Positions 17,278 to 28,350 are shown, counted from the first letter of the stretch. The stretch: DNA of 64,000 bases from Microbacterium lacus (GCF_002812805.1 NZ_NMUM01000037.1:27579-91578), one strand, 5' to 3'. A program made the numbers and translations. The notes: generated by a model not told the origin, from the letters alone.

Positions 17278-17978
17278 GGGGTCAATCCTCGTGTTCTGTC
17301 GACGATGTCGAGGACGGCGTCGACGGTCTGTTCGAGATCGAGGTCGGTCGAATCGACCACCTCGACCCCCGGGGCGGCGGTCAGAAAGTCGACCACCCCA
17401 CTGTCGGAGGCGTCGCGGCGGTGCAGGGCGTCGGCGACGACCGCTGCTTCCACGCCGGTCAGCTCGGCGCTGCGCCGGGCGGCGCGCACCTCGGGGGCTG
17501 CTGTGAGCAGCAGCCGTACGGCCGCGTCGGGCGCGACGATGGTCGTGATGTCCCGGCCTTCGACGACGATGCCCGCGGGGGCATCGGCGATGATCGAGCG
17601 GAAGAGGTTGGTGACGGCCTGACGAATCGCCGGCACGCGCGCGACGCCGCTGACGGCGTCCGATACGCGCGGTTCACGGATCGCAGCGGCGACATCCACC
17701 GAGCCGACGCGCACCCAGGTGTCGTCGGGGTTCGTCGAAATGGCGAAGTCGAAGTCGCCGGTGGCGTCGAGCACGGCGCTCGCGTCGCTCGTGTCGGCAC
17801 CGCGTTCGAGCACATGCCAGGCGAGGGCACGGTATGCGGCGCCCGTGTCGAGGTATCCGTAGCCGAGGCGCGACGCGACGCGCTTCGCCACGCTCGACTT
17901 GCCGCTACCCGCGGGCCCGTCGATCGCGATCACGTTGTCGGCGGTTGCCAGCGGCACCACCGGGGTCGGTTCACTCAT
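17274..17978 (-). CDS. cmk: Cytidylate kinase
   Basis: Phosphorylates CMP/dCMP with ATP. The 234-residue protein has the P-loop GPAGSGKSS near residue 20, the [13 protein letters not shown] segment, the NMP-binding insert and the [16 protein letters not shown] motif, all family hallmarks. The ATG at 17978 ([20 protein letters not shown]) is chosen; it overlaps the tyrA stop by 8 nt. Cmk-der adjacency is typical of actinobacteria. Confidence 0.96.
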   Translation of the reverse strand: MSEPTPVVPLATADNVIAIDGPAGSGKSSVAKRVASRLGYGYLDTGAAYRALAWHVLERGADTSDASAVLDATGDFDFAISTNPDDTWVRVGSVDVAAAIREPRVSDAVSGVARVPAIRQAVTNLFRSIIADAPAGIVVEGRDITTIVAPDAAVRLLLTAAPEVRAARRSAELTGVEAAVVADALHRRDASDSGVVDFLTAAPGVEVVDSTDLDLEQTVDAVLDIVDRTRGLTP

Positions 17979-19086
17979 TGCCCGTGCCCGCCATCCGCCA
18001 GCCTCGCTCTTCCAACCCTGCCGTCGCCTGCGCGACGATCGCGGGCTCCACACTGATCTCGGCCAGGCCGAATGGGGCTCCGGGCGAGTGTTCGAGCCGC
18101 AGGTCTTCGACGTTCACGCCGAGTGCACCGAGATCGCTGAACAGGCGCGCCAACTGGCCCGGGGTGTCGTCGACCATGACGACGAGGTGCTCGAAGCGCC
18201 GGTTCTGCCCATGCTTGCCCGGCAGACGCTCGACACCCTCGTTGCCGCGCCGGATAGTGTCGGCGATCGTGCGTCGAGAGCCGGCGGCATCTGGATCCCG
18301 CAGCGCATCCGCGACGCGACCGAGGTCGGCGGCGAGCTGGTCGAGCACCTCGACGACCGGTTCGGAGTTTGCGCCGAGGATCTGGGTCCACAGCTCGGGA
18401 GCGGATGCGGCGATGCGCGTCGTGTCGCGAACGCCCTGGCCCGCGAGCCCGAGCGAATGCTCCGGCGCCTCGCGCAGCCGTGCAGCAAGAAGGCTCGAGA
18501 CGAGCTGGGGCACGTGCGAGACGACTGCGACGGAGCGGTCATGCTCTTCGGGGGTCATCTCGATCGGCATCGCGCCGAGGTCGAGGGCGAGGCCTTCGAC
18601 GATCGCCAAGTCGGCCGGCAGCGTCTCTTCGTCGCGGCAGACCACCCACGGGCGACCGATGAACAGGTCGGAGCGGGCCGAGATCGCTCCGCCGCGCTCG
18701 CGACCGGCGAGCGGGTGCGACCCGATATAACGCGTAAGGTCCACGCCGCGCTCGCGCAGCTCGTGCAGCGGGGCGAGCTTGACGCTCGCGACATCCGTCA
18801 CGACAGCGTCCGGAAAGCGCGCCAATTCGGATGCGACGACATCGGCCGTCACATCCGGCGGCACGGCAACGACAACCAGGCGCGGCTCGTCGTCGGGGCG
18901 ACTCAGGCGTCCGGCGCCGTAATCCACGGCCAGGCGCACCTGCGCGCGCGAGGTGTCATCAAGCACAACGTCGACGCCGAGTGCCGTCAGGGCGTGCCCC
19001 ACGCTCGCGCCGAGCAGTCCCGCGCCGACCACGCGGACGGTGCCGCTGGTGCGCGCGGCAACACGTGGCGTGGTCGTGTCGGTCAC
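17971..19086 (-). CDS. tyrA: Prephenate dehydrogenase with ACT domain
   Basis: Converts prephenate to 4-hydroxyphenylpyruvate with NAD+ in tyrosine synthesis. The 371-residue protein has a Rossmann motif [12 protein letters not shown] (19-30), the catalytic-region [12 protein letters not shown], and a C-terminal ACT domain ([34 protein letters not shown], from about residue 297) for feedback control. GTG start at 19086 with GGAGA upstream. Ends within the cmk gene start. Confidence 0.95.
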   Translation of the reverse strand: MTDTTTPRVAARTSGTVRVVGAGLLGASVGHALTALGVDVVLDDTSRAQVRLAVDYGAGRLSRPDDEPRLVVVAVPPDVTADVVASELARFPDAVVTDVASVKLAPLHELRERGVDLTRYIGSHPLAGRERGGAISARSDLFIGRPWVVCRDEETLPADLAIVEGLALDLGAMPIEMTPEEHDRSVAVVSHVPQLVSSLLAARLREAPEHSLGLAGQGVRDTTRIAASAPELWTQILGANSEPVVEVLDQLAADLGRVADALRDPDAAGSRRTIADTIRRGNEGVERLPGKHGQNRRFEHLVVMVDDTPGQLARLFSDLGALGVNVEDLRLEHSPGAPFGLAEISVEPAIVAQATAGLEERGWRMAGTGNE

Positions 19087-19095
19087 TGAAATCTC

Positions 19096-19902
19096 CTACG
19101 GTGTGTCGCCCTGCGGCTCGTCGTCGCTCGCGAGGGCGGCATCGCGGCGCGCGAGGGTGAGCAGCGCGCCGCGTTCCACCTTAGTCAACTCCCGTGCCTG
19201 CCCCGCCGGGAGAGTTCCCAGGTGCAGCGGACCGAACTGTCGGCGGACGAGTTCACGGACCGGATGCCCCACCTCGGCCGTCATCCGGCGGACGATCCGA
19301 TTGCGCCCCGAGTGCAGGGTCAGTTCGACCAGGCTCGTGCCGCCCGAGGCGTCCAAGAGCCGTGCCTTGTCGGCCGCGATGGGTCCGTCCTCGAGCTCGA
19401 TGCCGCGGGTCAGCTGCGAGATCGTCTGGGCGCTGACCCGGCCCGACACCTTCGCGATGTAGACCTTCGTCACGCCGTAGGAGGGGTGCGCGAGCACATG
19501 GGCGAGCTGCCCGTCGTTGGTGAGGATGAGCAAGCCGCTCGTTTCGGCGTCGAGGCGACCGACGTTGTAGAGGCGCTCGGGCCATTCCTCGGTGTACTGG
19601 GTCAGGTCGGGGCGGCCGCGCTCATCCCGCATCGTGCTGAAAACGCCTGTCGGCTTGTTGAGCATGACGTAGCGCATGCCCGACTCGACCTGAACGGCGA
19701 CGCCGTCGACATCGACCAGGTCCGACTCCGGATGAATCCGCGCACCCATCTCGGTCACCACGACGCCGTTCACCCGCACGCGCCCGTCGGCGATCAGCTC
19801 TTCGCTGACGCGGCGCGAGGCGACCCCCGCCTGGGCGAGGACCTTCTGCAGCCGCACACCGTCGGCCGAGGCATCCGTCGTCGGGAGATCTTTTTCGCTC
19901 AT
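19096..19902 (-). CDS. Pseudouridine synthase, RluB/RsuA family
   Basis: Modifies uridine in 23S (or 16S) rRNA. An S4 domain (RLQKVLAQAGVASRRVSEELIADGRVRVNGVVV, residues 16-48) is followed by the catalytic domain with GRLDAETSGLLILTNDG containing the catalytic Asp. Length of 268 residues is normal. Position after scpB is conserved across many Gram-positive bacteria and favours RluB, which acts on 23S rRNA. ATG at 19902, 6 nt after scpB. Confidence 0.93.
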   Translation of the reverse strand: MSEKDLPTTDASADGVRLQKVLAQAGVASRRVSEELIADGRVRVNGVVVTEMGARIHPESDLVDVDGVAVQVESGMRYVMLNKPTGVFSTMRDERGRPDLTQYTEEWPERLYNVGRLDAETSGLLILTNDGQLAHVLAHPSYGVTKVYIAKVSGRVSAQTISQLTRGIELEDGPIAADKARLLDASGGTSLVELTLHSGRNRIVRRMTAEVGHPVRELVRRQFGPLHLGTLPAGQARELTKVERGALLTLARRDAALASDDEPQGDTP

Positions 19903-19907
19903 GCTGC

Positions 19908-20501
19908 TTACCGTCCCAGTGCTTCGTCGAGGCTGTCGTCGTCCGAGACATCGGGCAACAGCGGCGAGATCGGCGGTAGCTCGTCGAGCGAGTTGATGCC
20001 GAGGTTCACCAGTAGCGCGTCGGTCGTCCCGTAGTGGATCGCCCCGGTCTCGGGATCCGCGAATTCTTCCGTGATGAGGCCACGACCCAGCAGTGTTCGC
20101 ACGACCGAGTCGACGTTGACGGCGCGAATCGCCGCGACCTGGCCGCGCGTGACCGGCTGCTTGTACGCGATCACGGCGAGGGTCTCGAGCGCCGCCTGCG
20201 ACAACCGCGACGGCGCCTGCGTGTTGACGAACTCACTCACCAGGTCGTCGTGCTCTGCACGAACGTACAGGCGCCACCCCCCGCCGACCTCGCGCAGCTC
20301 GAACCCGCGACGCGGCCCGCCGGCCAGTCCGTCGTAGTCCGCGACCAGCGCCTCGATCGCCTGACGAACGGCGGCGACGGGTGCCGACACGGCTGTCGCG
20401 AGGGCGACGAGACTCTGCGGCTCTTCGACGACGAGCAGGATCGCCTCGAGACGGCGGGCGACGTCGGCGGTTGCTGAGCCTGTCGAAGCATCAGTGGTCA
20501 T
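19908..20501 (-). CDS. scpB: Segregation and condensation protein B
   Basis: Subunit of the SMC-ScpA-ScpB condensin. The 197-residue protein has two winged-helix domains: VARRLEAILLVVEEPQSLVALA and SQAALETLAVIAYKQPVTRGQVAAIRAVNVDSVVRTLLGRGLI. The acidic C-terminal tail is usual. The ATG at 20501 overlaps the scpA stop. The N-terminal residues DASTGSAT are encoded by a REP-like unit (20471-20490), an unusual place for such a repeat. Confidence 0.95.
   Translation of the reverse strand: MTTDASTGSATADVARRLEAILLVVEEPQSLVALATAVSAPVAAVRQAIEALVADYDGLAGGPRRGFELREVGGGWRLYVRAEHDDLVSEFVNTQAPSRLSQAALETLAVIAYKQPVTRGQVAAIRAVNVDSVVRTLLGRGLITEEFADPETGAIHYGTTDALLVNLGINSLDELPPISPLLPDVSDDDSLDEALGR
20471..20490. 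repeat. REP-like unit inside the scpB 5' end
   Basis: TTGCTGAGCCTGTCGAAGCA matches the CTGAGCCTGTCGAAG core of the units at 13840 and 51961. It begins 11 bp into scpB (minus strand) and is read in frame. Confidence 0.75.
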
Positions 20502-21321
20502 AATCGGCCCCCAGGCTCGCAAGTTGTTCGTCGGACCAGTTCTCGGCCGACCATCGGAGGGTGAGTTCGCCGAGCGGTTCGACCTGTTCGAACGACAGCG
20601 CCGCGTGGCGGTACAGCTCGAGGATCGACAGGAATCGCGCCACCACGATGCCGGGTTGCGTGACCCCGGCGACCAGCTCGCGGAAGCTCACCGACTCGGC
20701 CCGACGCAGCAACGACACGACAACCGCCGCCTGTTCGCGGATGCTGACAAGTGGCGCGTGCAGGTGCTCGAGTCCGACGTGCGGTATCTCGCGCGGGCTG
20801 AAGGCCAGCAGCGCGAGGGCGGCGAAGTCCTCGACCGATATCGTCCAGACCAGCTCCGGCACGGCCGCGCGGTGCTTCTCGTCGAGTCGCACGGCACGAG
20901 CGTGCCGCGTGTCTTCGCTCTGCAGTCGGGTGCCGAACCATCCGGACACCTCTCTGAATGCGCGGTACTGCAGCAGGCGCGCGAACAGCAGGTCTCTCGC
21001 CTCGAGCAGCGCAACGGATTCGGAATCGACGAGCTCACCCTGCGGCAGGAGCCCGGCGACCTTCATGTCGAGCAGGGTCGCTGCCACGACAAGGAACTCG
21101 CTCGCGCGCTCGAGTTCTTCGTCCGGGTCGAGCGCGCGCAGATACGAGATGAACTCGTCCGTCACCTTGCTGAGCGCGATCTCGGTGATGTCGAGTTCGT
21201 GCTTCGAGATCAGAGAGAGCAGTAGATCGAACGGGCCGTCGAAGCCCGTGACCGAGACGCGGAACCGGCCGTCGCCGTCCCCGTCTTCGACCGCCTGTGC
21301 GGCCTCAGGCGACGTCGCCAC
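20491..21321 (-). CDS. scpA: Segregation and condensation protein A
   Basis: Kleisin subunit of the SMC complex. The 276-residue product has the ScpA start FRVSVTGFDGPFDLLLSLISKHELDITEIALSKVTDEFI, AATLLDMKVAGLLPQ, and a C-terminal winged helix region. I chose GTG at 21321 (VATSPEAAQAVEDGDG), which overlaps the parA end by 17 nt, since the frame farther upstream duplicates parA coding sequence. Works with scpB downstream. Confidence 0.93.
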   Translation of the reverse strand: MATSPEAAQAVEDGDGDGRFRVSVTGFDGPFDLLLSLISKHELDITEIALSKVTDEFISYLRALDPDEELERASEFLVVAATLLDMKVAGLLPQGELVDSESVALLEARDLLFARLLQYRAFREVSGWFGTRLQSEDTRHARAVRLDEKHRAAVPELVWTISVEDFAALALLAFSPREIPHVGLEHLHAPLVSIREQAAVVVSLLRRAESVSFRELVAGVTQPGIVVARFLSILELYRHAALSFEQVEPLGELTLRWSAENWSDEQLASLGADYDH

Positions 21322-22210
21322 GCGCGACCAGTTCCCGCGCCAGGCGCAGGTAGGCCTGGGCGGCGGCGTGTTCGGGGGCGAATTCGATGATCGGCAGTCC
21401 CGAGACGGATGCATCCGGGAACTTCACCGTGCGGCCGATGACGGTCTCGAGCACATCGTCACCGAAGGCCTCGACAACGCGCTCGAGCACCTCACGGGCG
21501 TGGAGCGTGCGCGCGTCGTACATGGTCGCGAGAACCCCGTCGAGTTCGATCGCGGGGTTGAGGCGATCGCGCACCTTCTCGATCGTCTCGATCAGCAGGG
21601 CGACGCCGCGCATCGCGAAGAATTCGCACTCCATGGGGATCAGCACCCCGTGGCTGGCCGTCAGGGCGTTGACCGTGAGCAGCCCCAGCGAGGGCTGGCA
21701 GTCGATCAGGATGACGTCGTACTCGCGCGAGATGTGGCGCAGCACGCGCGCCAGGATCGTCTCGCGCGCGACCTCGTTGACCAGGTGCACCTCGGCGGCG
21801 GACAGGTCGATGTTGGCCGGCAGCACGTCGAGGCCCTCGGTGCGCGAGGGGACGATGATCTCGCGCGGATCGCGCTTCGTGTCGAGCAGCAGGTCGTAAA
21901 CGGTCGGCACGTCGTGAGTCGCGATGCCGAGGCCGGCCGACAGCGCACCCTGCGGGTCGAAGTCGACGACGAGCACGCGGCGGCCGTAGTGCGCGAGCGA
22001 TGCGGCCAGGTTGATGGTCGTGGTCGTCTTGCCGACCCCGCCCTTCTGGTTGCAGAGCGAGATGATGCGCGCCGGACCGTGCGAATCGAGCTTCGGAGGT
22101 GTGGGAAAGCCGTGGTACGGACGACCGGTGGGGCCGAGGGGTGCCTCGTCCGTCGAGGAGGCCTTCTTCGTGCCCCGCGCGCTGCCCGCCACCGATACTC
22201 CCTGCGTCAC
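21305..22210 (-). CDS. ParA-family ATPase
   Basis: A 301-residue deviant Walker ATPase: KGGVGKTTTTINLAA at 56-70, DFDPQGALSAGLG, and VILIDCQPSLGLLTVNAL. It is a ParA/Soj relative that lies with scpAB and xerD; no parB is adjacent, so it is probably an orphan ParA-like protein linked to chromosome organisation and not the main partition ATPase. The first about 45 residues are a disordered extension. GTG start at 22210. Confidence 0.93.
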   Translation of the reverse strand: MTQGVSVAGSARGTKKASSTDEAPLGPTGRPYHGFPTPPKLDSHGPARIISLCNQKGGVGKTTTTINLAASLAHYGRRVLVVDFDPQGALSAGLGIATHDVPTVYDLLLDTKRDPREIIVPSRTEGLDVLPANIDLSAAEVHLVNEVARETILARVLRHISREYDVILIDCQPSLGLLTVNALTASHGVLIPMECEFFAMRGVALLIETIEKVRDRLNPAIELDGVLATMYDARTLHAREVLERVVEAFGDDVLETVIGRTVKFPDASVSGLPIIEFAPEHAAAQAYLRLARELVARGDVA

Positions 22211-22311
22211 CTTGTCAACGGCACCTGAACGCCATCTCGTGGACCGATTCTAGTCACCCGCGCACCCTCGACCCCGGCGGCGCGCGCGGGCGCCGGCGTG
22301 TGTCCGACGCG

Positions 22312-23241
22312 TTAGCGTGCCCGCGGGTGCGATGTCGCGTACACATCGCGCAGGGCATCAACGGTCACGTGCGTGTAGATCTGCGTTGTCGCAACCGACG
22401 CATGCCCGAGAAGCTCCTGTACGACACGCACGTCGGCGCCGCCCTGCAGCAGGTGCGTAGCGAACGAGTGGCGGAGCGTATGCGGCGAGACATGGGCCGA
22501 GATCCCCGCTTTTTCGGCGGCGGCACGGATGACGAGCCAGGCGCTCTGCCGAGACAGCGGCGCCCCGCGGGCACCGAGGAACAGCCGAGGCGTCGGGCGA
22601 CCCCGAAGCGACAGCTCGGGGCGCACCCGGGTCAGATAGGCATCGACCGCCTTACGGGCGAACGACCCGACCGGCACGATGCGTTCCTTGTCACCCTTGC
22701 CGCGCAGACGCACGATGTCGCCGGCGCCTTCTCCGCCCACACCGCCCCCGCCCACGAGGTCGTCCACGTCGAGCGTGACCACCTCCGACACGCGGGCGCC
22801 CGTGGCGTACATCAGCTCGAGCAGAGCCCGATCGCGGAGGCCAATGGGGTCCTCCCCCGACGGGGCCGCGAGCAACTGCTCGACCTGGTCGATCGTCAAC
22901 GCCTGGGGCAGGCGCCGGGCGGCCTTCGGCGGGCGAAGCCGGGCCGACACATCCTCGTCCTCGATCCCCTCGCGGGCGAGATGCCGATGCAGCCCCCGCA
23001 CCGAGGACTGCAGGCGCGCCAGGCTCGACGCGGCGGGAGGCGGGTATGCCGCGGCTCGATCGGCGACGTAGCGCCCCACGACATCCGGGGCGACGTCCGT
23101 CGTGTCGAGAAAGCCCTGGTCTGTCAGCCAGGCGACATAGTCGCCGAGGTCGCGTCGATACGCCGCGACCGTGTGCTCAGACAACCCGCGCTCGATCGAG
23201 ACGTGGCGCAGGTACGCCGTCACGGCTCGATCAATGCGCAC
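22312..23241 (-). CDS. xerD: Tyrosine recombinase XerD
   Basis: Site-specific recombinase that resolves chromosome dimers at dif with XerC. The 309 residues include an N-terminal core-binding SAM-like domain ([33 protein letters not shown]) and the catalytic domain with all six residues: R in TGARVSEV, K in [24 protein letters not shown] in [11 protein letters not shown] and the Tyr nucleophile in IYTHVT. A glycine-rich insert ([13 protein letters not shown]) precedes the beta-sheet Lys. GTG start at 23241. Confidence 0.95.
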   Translation of the reverse strand: MRIDRAVTAYLRHVSIERGLSEHTVAAYRRDLGDYVAWLTDQGFLDTTDVAPDVVGRYVADRAAAYPPPAASSLARLQSSVRGLHRHLAREGIEDEDVSARLRPPKAARRLPQALTIDQVEQLLAAPSGEDPIGLRDRALLELMYATGARVSEVVTLDVDDLVGGGGVGGEGAGDIVRLRGKGDKERIVPVGSFARKAVDAYLTRVRPELSLRGRPTPRLFLGARGAPLSRQSAWLVIRAAAEKAGISAHVSPHTLRHSFATHLLQGGADVRVVQELLGHASVATTQIYTHVTVDALRDVYATSHPRAR

Positions 23242-23269
23242 CGGGGTTCGGCTCCGTCCCGGACCCGGC

Positions 23270-23875
23270 TCAGCCCGCCGCGCGGCGGCGGTTCTCGGTC
23301 GCCGCTCGGCGGCGGTGTTCGGCGGCCGCGAGCACCGCGACGATCAGGATCGCGTTCTGCATCCGGCCCTCGAGCACGGCCGTCACGACATCGTCGAGCG
23401 GGACCCATTCGAGGCGGATGTCGGCCTCTTCGGCCTCGCGTGCGTACGTCTCGGGCGCGGGAGAGATGCCCTCGGCCAAAAAGATATGCACGACCTCGTC
23501 GCTGCCCCCGGGCGAGGTCTTGATGCTGACGAGTTCGCTCCACCGACTCGCCGTCAGGTCGGCCTCTTCGGCGAGCTCACGCCGTGCGGTGTCTGCGGGC
23601 GGCTCCCCCGCGATGTCGAGGAGCCCTGCCGGAATCTCCCAGTCGCGCGAGCGGATCGGATGGCGATATTGCTGCAGCAGCAGGATGCGTCCGTCGTCAT
23701 CGATCGCGGCGATCGCGACAGCTCCCGTGTGGTCGACGTAGTCGCGCGACGTGGACTCGCCGTTGTAGTCGAAGGTGTCGCTGCGTACATCCCAGACGCG
23801 GCCGGGATAGACGACCTCGCTACGCGTGATGTGGATTTCGGCCGGCTCGTCGCGCAGCGCGCTGAAATCAGTCAT
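23270..23875 (-). CDS. NUDIX hydrolase, ADP-ribose pyrophosphatase type
   Basis: Probable ADP-ribose (ADP-sugar) pyrophosphatase. The 201-residue protein has the ADPRase context [22 protein letters not shown] followed by a Nudix box ending in [12 protein letters not shown]. The ATG at 23875 overlaps the pyrG stop, and the gene sits between pyrG and xerD in the order usual for actinobacteria. The end is Arg/Ala-rich. No regulator is visible. Confidence 0.93.
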   Translation of the reverse strand: MTDFSALRDEPAEIHITRSEVVYPGRVWDVRSDTFDYNGESTSRDYVDHTGAVAIAAIDDDGRILLLQQYRHPIRSRDWEIPAGLLDIAGEPPADTARRELAEEADLTASRWSELVSIKTSPGGSDEVVHIFLAEGISPAPETYAREAEEADIRLEWVPLDDVVTAVLEGRMQNAILIVAVLAAAEHRRRAATENRRRAAG

Positions 23876-25577
23876 TTTCCACCGGATCCACGTCGAAGAG
23901 TTCGCTCGCGCGGTGACGCTCGAGCGCGGCGCCGACGAGTCCGCGGAAGAGCGGATGCGGTGCGGTCGGGCGCGACCGCAGTTCGGGGTGCGCCTGCGTG
24001 GCGATGTAGAACGGGTGCACGTCGCGCGGAAGCTCTACGTACTCGACCAGTGCCCGGTCGGGTGACAGGCCCGAGAACACCAGGCCCGCCTCCGTCAGCC
24101 GATCACGGTAGGCGTTGTTGACCTCGTAACGGTGGCGATGACGCTCCGAAATCTGCTTCGCGCCATACAGCTCGGCGGCAAGCGAGCCGTCGCGCAGGTC
24201 CGCGGCGTATAGGCCGAGGCGCATCGTGCCACCGAGGTCTCCCCCGGCGATGATCTCGACCTGCTCCGCCATCGTCGCGATGACCGGGTATTCGGTGTCG
24301 GGGTCGAACTCGCTCGACGAGGCACCCTCGAGCCCGGCGAGGTTTCGCGCGTACTCGATGACCATGCACTGCAGCCCGAGGCACAGCCCGAGCGTGGGGA
24401 TGCCCTGCTCGCGCGCGAACTTCAGCGCGCCGAGCTTTCCTTCGATGCCGCGGATGCCGAAGCCACCGGGCACGCAAATGCCATCGACATCCGCCAAAGC
24501 GCGAGCCGCGCCATCCCGCGTCTCGCACAGATCCGACGGGATCCAGCGGATGTTGACGTGCGTCTCTTGCGCAAAACCACCGGCCTTGAGTGCCTCCGTG
24601 ACCGAGAGGTAGGCGTCGGGTAGGTCGATGTACTTGCCGACCAGGCCGATCGTGACCTCGTGCTTGGGGTTGTGTACGGCGGCGAGCACCCGCTCCCACC
24701 GCGACCAGTCGACATCCTTCGCGTCATCGAGCCCGAGTGCGTTGACGATGTAGGCATCGAGGCCCTGGTCGTGCAGCATCGTCGGGATGTCGTAGATGCT
24801 CGGCACGTCGACGGCATTGACCACGGCGTCCTCGTCGACGTCGCACATCAGCGCGATCTTGCGCTTGTTCGACTCGGTGACGGGACGATCGCTGCGCAGC
24901 ACGAGCGCGTCAGGCTGGATACCGATCGAGCGGAGGGCCGCGACCGAGTGCTGCGTGGGCTTGGTCTTCTGCTCGCCCGAGGCACCCATGAAGGGCACGA
25001 GCGAGACGTGCACGAAGAACACGTTCCGGCGCCCGAGCTCGTGGCGAATCTGACGCGCCGACTCGATGAACGGCTGCGACTCGATGTCGCCGACCGTTCC
25101 ACCGACCTCGGTGATGATGACGTCCGGCTGGGGATCCTGCGTGGCCTGCAGACGCATCCGGCGCTTGATCTCGTCGGTGATATGCGGGATGACCTGCACG
25201 GTGTCGCCGAGGTACTCGCCGCGACGCTCGCGCGCGATGACCTGCGAATAGATCTGGCCGGTCGTGACGTTGGCGGCCTGGCTCAGCTCAACGTCCAGGA
25301 AGCGCTCGTAGTGACCGATGTCGAGGTCGGTCTCGGCGCCATCATCGGTGACGAAAACCTCGCCGTGCTGGAACGGGTTCATCGTTCCCGGATCCACGTT
25401 CAGATAGGGATCCAGCTTCTGCATCACGACCCGCAGACCCCGCGCCGTCAGCAGATTGCCGAGGCTCGCGGCGGTGAGGCCCTTACCCAATGAAGAAACG
25501 ACACCACCGGTCACGAAGATGTGCCTCGTGATGTGTTTGGTGATGTCGTTCGATGTTCCCGATGCAGTTTCCGCCAC
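23868..25577 (-). CDS. pyrG: CTP synthase
   Basis: Makes CTP from UTP, ATP and glutamine. The 569-residue protein has the synthetase domain ([55 protein letters not shown]) and a glutamine amidotransferase domain with the nucleophile Cys in [16 protein letters not shown] and a C-terminal His-Glu pair (HPELRSRPT region). GTG start at 25577. It is co-oriented with recN, 14 bp behind it. Confidence 0.98.
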   Translation of the reverse strand: MAETASGTSNDITKHITRHIFVTGGVVSSLGKGLTAASLGNLLTARGLRVVMQKLDPYLNVDPGTMNPFQHGEVFVTDDGAETDLDIGHYERFLDVELSQAANVTTGQIYSQVIARERRGEYLGDTVQVIPHITDEIKRRMRLQATQDPQPDVIITEVGGTVGDIESQPFIESARQIRHELGRRNVFFVHVSLVPFMGASGEQKTKPTQHSVAALRSIGIQPDALVLRSDRPVTESNKRKIALMCDVDEDAVVNAVDVPSIYDIPTMLHDQGLDAYIVNALGLDDAKDVDWSRWERVLAAVHNPKHEVTIGLVGKYIDLPDAYLSVTEALKAGGFAQETHVNIRWIPSDLCETRDGAARALADVDGICVPGGFGIRGIEGKLGALKFAREQGIPTLGLCLGLQCMVIEYARNLAGLEGASSSEFDPDTEYPVIATMAEQVEIIAGGDLGGTMRLGLYAADLRDGSLAAELYGAKQISERHRHRYEVNNAYRDRLTEAGLVFSGLSPDRALVEYVELPRDVHPFYIATQAHPELRSRPTAPHPLFRGLVGAALERHRASELFDVDPVEND

Positions 25578-25591
25578 GGGCTTTAATCCTA

Positions 25592-27289
25592 TCAGTCGCG
25601 GGAGCCCGCGAGCCCGAGCAGCTCGCGCGCGTGCTCGAGCGCCGCGGCCGAGTCGGGAAGCCCCGACAACAGCCGCGCCATCTCGGCGGCGCGCTCGGGC
25701 CCTTCGAGCCTGCGGACACTCGAGGCGGTCACCGATCCGTCGTTCTCTTTCACGACGGTCAGGTGGTTGGTGGCGAACGCGGCCACCTGCGCGAGGTGCG
25801 TGACGACGATGACCTGGGATGCCTCGGCCAGGCGTGCCAGGCGACGCCCGACCTCGATCGCGGCGGCTCCGCCGATGCCCGCGTCGATCTCGTCGAAGAC
25901 GAAGGTCGGGACGGGATCGGTCTCGGAGATGACGACTTCGATCGCCAGCATGACGCGGCTCAGTTCGCCGCCCGAGGCGCCCTTGGCGACCGCGCGGGGT
26001 TCGGCTCCGGGATGCGGGGCGAGCAGCAGGGCAACCTCGTCGCGGCCGTCCGCACTCGGGGTTCCCGCCGACACCGTGACCTGCAGGCGCGCGTCGGGCA
26101 TCGCGAGCGCGCTGAGTTCGGCGGTGACGGAATCGCCGAGGGTCACGGCGGCTTCGGTTCGACGCTCGGTGAGGGTCGCTGCGGCGTCATCGAGTTCTCG
26201 TGCCGCGGTGTCCTTCTCGGCGGCGAGTTCTTCGATGCGGGCGTCGTCGCCCTCGAGCTCTGCCAGACGTGCGGCACCGGTTTCGGCAAGCGCCAGAACC
26301 TCGTCCAGCGTCGTCCCGTGGTGGCGAACGAGGGCGCCGAGCGCCGCGCGTCGCGTCTCGACGGCGTCGAGTTCGAGGGGCCCGGATTCATCGAGGTCCG
26401 CGAGGTAACCCGAGAGGTCCGTCGCGATCTCGGCGGCACGGAATCCGAGCTCGGCGACCTGCTGCGAGAACGTCTCGAGCGCGGGATCCTGGGCGCTGGC
26501 GCGTTCGAGCAGGCGGCGCGCCTCGCCGAGCAGGGTCGAAACGTCCACGGCGTCCGCCTCGGAAGACAGCGCCTCGCGGGCGCCCGCCGCCGCCGCGCGC
26601 AGCTCTTCGACGTTGGCGAGGCGTTCCGCGCGCTGAGCGAGCTCGACATCCTCACCCGGCTGCGGTGCGACATCCTCGATCTCGGCGAGGGCCGCCCGCA
26701 GCGTCTCGGCCTCGGCCGTGCGCGCGTCGCGCTGGGTCGTCAGGGACGTGTGTTCGGCGTCGAGTTCTCGCCAGCGATTCCACGCCGTGCGGTAGGCGGC
26801 GAGCGCGTCACGAACGCCCGCTCCCCCGAATCGGTCAAGGGCATCGCGCTGCGCTGCCGCCGAACGCAGGCGCAGCTGGTCGGATTGCCCGTGGACGACA
26901 ACGAGATCATCGGCGAGGTCGGCGAGTACCCCGGCCGGCGCCGCGCGTCCGCCGACGCTCGCGCGGCTACGCCCCTCGGCCGTGACCGTGCGGCTCACGT
27001 ACAGTTCGGCGCGGTCGGCCCCGAGCGGCTCGAGGTCTCCCCCGGCTTCGCGCACGCGGTCGGCGACGGATCCCTCGGCCGGAACGTTCCAGATTCCGGC
27101 GACCTCGGCTTGGCCGCCCGAACGGACGACCCCCGAGTCGGCGCGCTGGCCGAGCAGCAGGCCGAGGCCCGTGACGACCATCGTCTTACCGGCACCCGTC
27201 TCACCGGTGATGGCCGTGAAGCCCGGGCCGAGCGGCAGGGTCGCTTCGGCGATCACCCCGAGTCCGGCCAGGCGTACTTCCTCGATCAC
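25592..27289 (-). CDS. recN: DNA repair protein RecN
   Basis: SMC-like ATPase in double-strand-break repair. The 565-residue protein has Walker A GETGAGKT (29-36), a coiled-coil middle, and ABC-type motifs [15 protein letters not shown] and [12 protein letters not shown], with [11 protein letters not shown] at the end. GTG at 27289 is chosen: it overlaps the nadK stop as GTGA, and everything upstream in frame is nadK coding sequence. nadK-recN order is conserved. Confidence 0.96.
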   Translation of the reverse strand: MIEEVRLAGLGVIAEATLPLGPGFTAITGETGAGKTMVVTGLGLLLGQRADSGVVRSGGQAEVAGIWNVPAEGSVADRVREAGGDLEPLGADRAELYVSRTVTAEGRSRASVGGRAAPAGVLADLADDLVVVHGQSDQLRLRSAAAQRDALDRFGGAGVRDALAAYRTAWNRWRELDAEHTSLTTQRDARTAEAETLRAALAEIEDVAPQPGEDVELAQRAERLANVEELRAAAAGAREALSSEADAVDVSTLLGEARRLLERASAQDPALETFSQQVAELGFRAAEIATDLSGYLADLDESGPLELDAVETRRAALGALVRHHGTTLDEVLALAETGAARLAELEGDDARIEELAAEKDTAARELDDAAATLTERRTEAAVTLGDSVTAELSALAMPDARLQVTVSAGTPSADGRDEVALLLAPHPGAEPRAVAKGASGGELSRVMLAIEVVISETDPVPTFVFDEIDAGIGGAAAIEVGRRLARLAEASQVIVVTHLAQVAAFATNHLTVVKENDGSVTASSVRRLEGPERAAEMARLLSGLPDSAAALEHARELLGLAGSRD

Positions 27290-28275
27290 GCGCCCGCCCC
27301 GGGGTGGGTCGCAGGGTCGGCGTCGGATTCGGTCGGTTCGTGCATCGCCCAGGTCTCGGGCTCGGCCGATATGGGCCCGCGCCATCCTTCGACCGGCAAA
27401 CGGAACTTGCGGACGAGCCGGTCGGTGAACGCCGCGGGATGCAGGCGCGCGAGACGGACGGGCTCGGGCGAGCGGCGCACCATGACGCGGGCACCGGGCG
27501 GCAGGTCGTGCGAGCGGCGGCCGTCGCACCACAGGATGCCCGTGCCATTGGTGCGCTCGAGCACCTCGATCGCGATCGTGGCCTCGGGGCCCACGACGAG
27601 CGGCTTGGCGAACAGGGCATGTGCGGACAGCGGCACGACCGCCATCGCCTCGACGGTCGGCCAGATCACGGGTCCGCCGGCCGAGAAGTTATAGGCGGTG
27701 GAACCGGTGGGGGTCGAGACGACCATGCCGTCGCAACCGAAGCTCGAGAGCGGCCGACCGTCCACCTCGAGTACGACCTCGAGCATCCGTTCGCGGCTGG
27801 CCTTCTCGACCGTCGCCTCGTTGAGGGCCCACGTTTCGTAGATCAGCGAGTCATCGGAATCCTGCACGCGCACCGCGAGCGCCAGGCGCTCCTCGACCCG
27901 GTAGTCGCCGAGGATGGCGCGGTGCACAGCCTCGTCCAGTTCATCGCGCTCGATCTCGGCGAGAAACCCGACGTGCCCCATGTTGATGCCGAGCACCGGG
28001 GCCGTGCCGCCGCGCACGAGTTCTGCGGCGCGCAGGATCGTGCCGTCGCCACCGAGCACGATCGCGAGCTCGATCTCGTCGACGGGAACGTCGATGCCGA
28101 GCGTGCCGGTGTTGTCGAACTCTTCGATCGCGGCACCCAACTGGGCTCGATCATCCGCGGAGAATACGGCGCGAGCGCCCGCTGCGACCAGGGCGGCGGT
28201 CACGCGGCGCGCAGCGGCGACCGTATCGTCACGCAGCGCATGCGCGACGACCAGGATGTTTCGCGTGCTCGTCAT
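27286..28275 (-). CDS. nadK: NAD kinase
   Basis: Phosphorylates NAD to NADP. A 329-residue protein with the GGDGT motif at 75-79, LGINMGHVGFLAE, the TPTGSTAYNFSAGGP motif and the C-terminal LWCDGRRSHDLPPGARV. The last about 20 residues extend past the usual end. ATG at 28275. It lies between tlyA (upstream, on the far side of an inserted photolyase-related gene) and recN; in many actinobacteria tlyA-nadK-recN are contiguous. Confidence 0.97.
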   Translation of the reverse strand: MTSTRNILVVAHALRDDTVAAARRVTAALVAAGARAVFSADDRAQLGAAIEEFDNTGTLGIDVPVDEIELAIVLGGDGTILRAAELVRGGTAPVLGINMGHVGFLAEIERDELDEAVHRAILGDYRVEERLALAVRVQDSDDSLIYETWALNEATVEKASRERMLEVVLEVDGRPLSSFGCDGMVVSTPTGSTAYNFSAGGPVIWPTVEAMAVVPLSAHALFAKPLVVGPEATIAIEVLERTNGTGILWCDGRRSHDLPPGARVMVRRSPEPVRLARLHPAAFTDRLVRKFRLPVEGWRGPISAEPETWAMHEPTESDADPATHPGAGA

Positions 28276-28350
28276 GCCGCTCCCGCCGGTTGGTTCGCCT
28301 CACCCATTCTGTCGGATGGCTCCCGTTCGCCGGGCCGCCCGCGCGCTGGG

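Noticed and set aside
21305..22210. ParA as part of a plasmid or integrated-element partition system
   Set aside because: No parB or parS is adjacent, and its neighbours scpA, scpB and xerD are ordinary chromosomal genes.
22312..23241. Tyrosine recombinase as a phage or island integrase
   Set aside because: It sits in the conserved pyrG-NUDIX-xerD-parA-scpAB block and has the XerD-specific layout; no attachment site or tRNA is adjacent.
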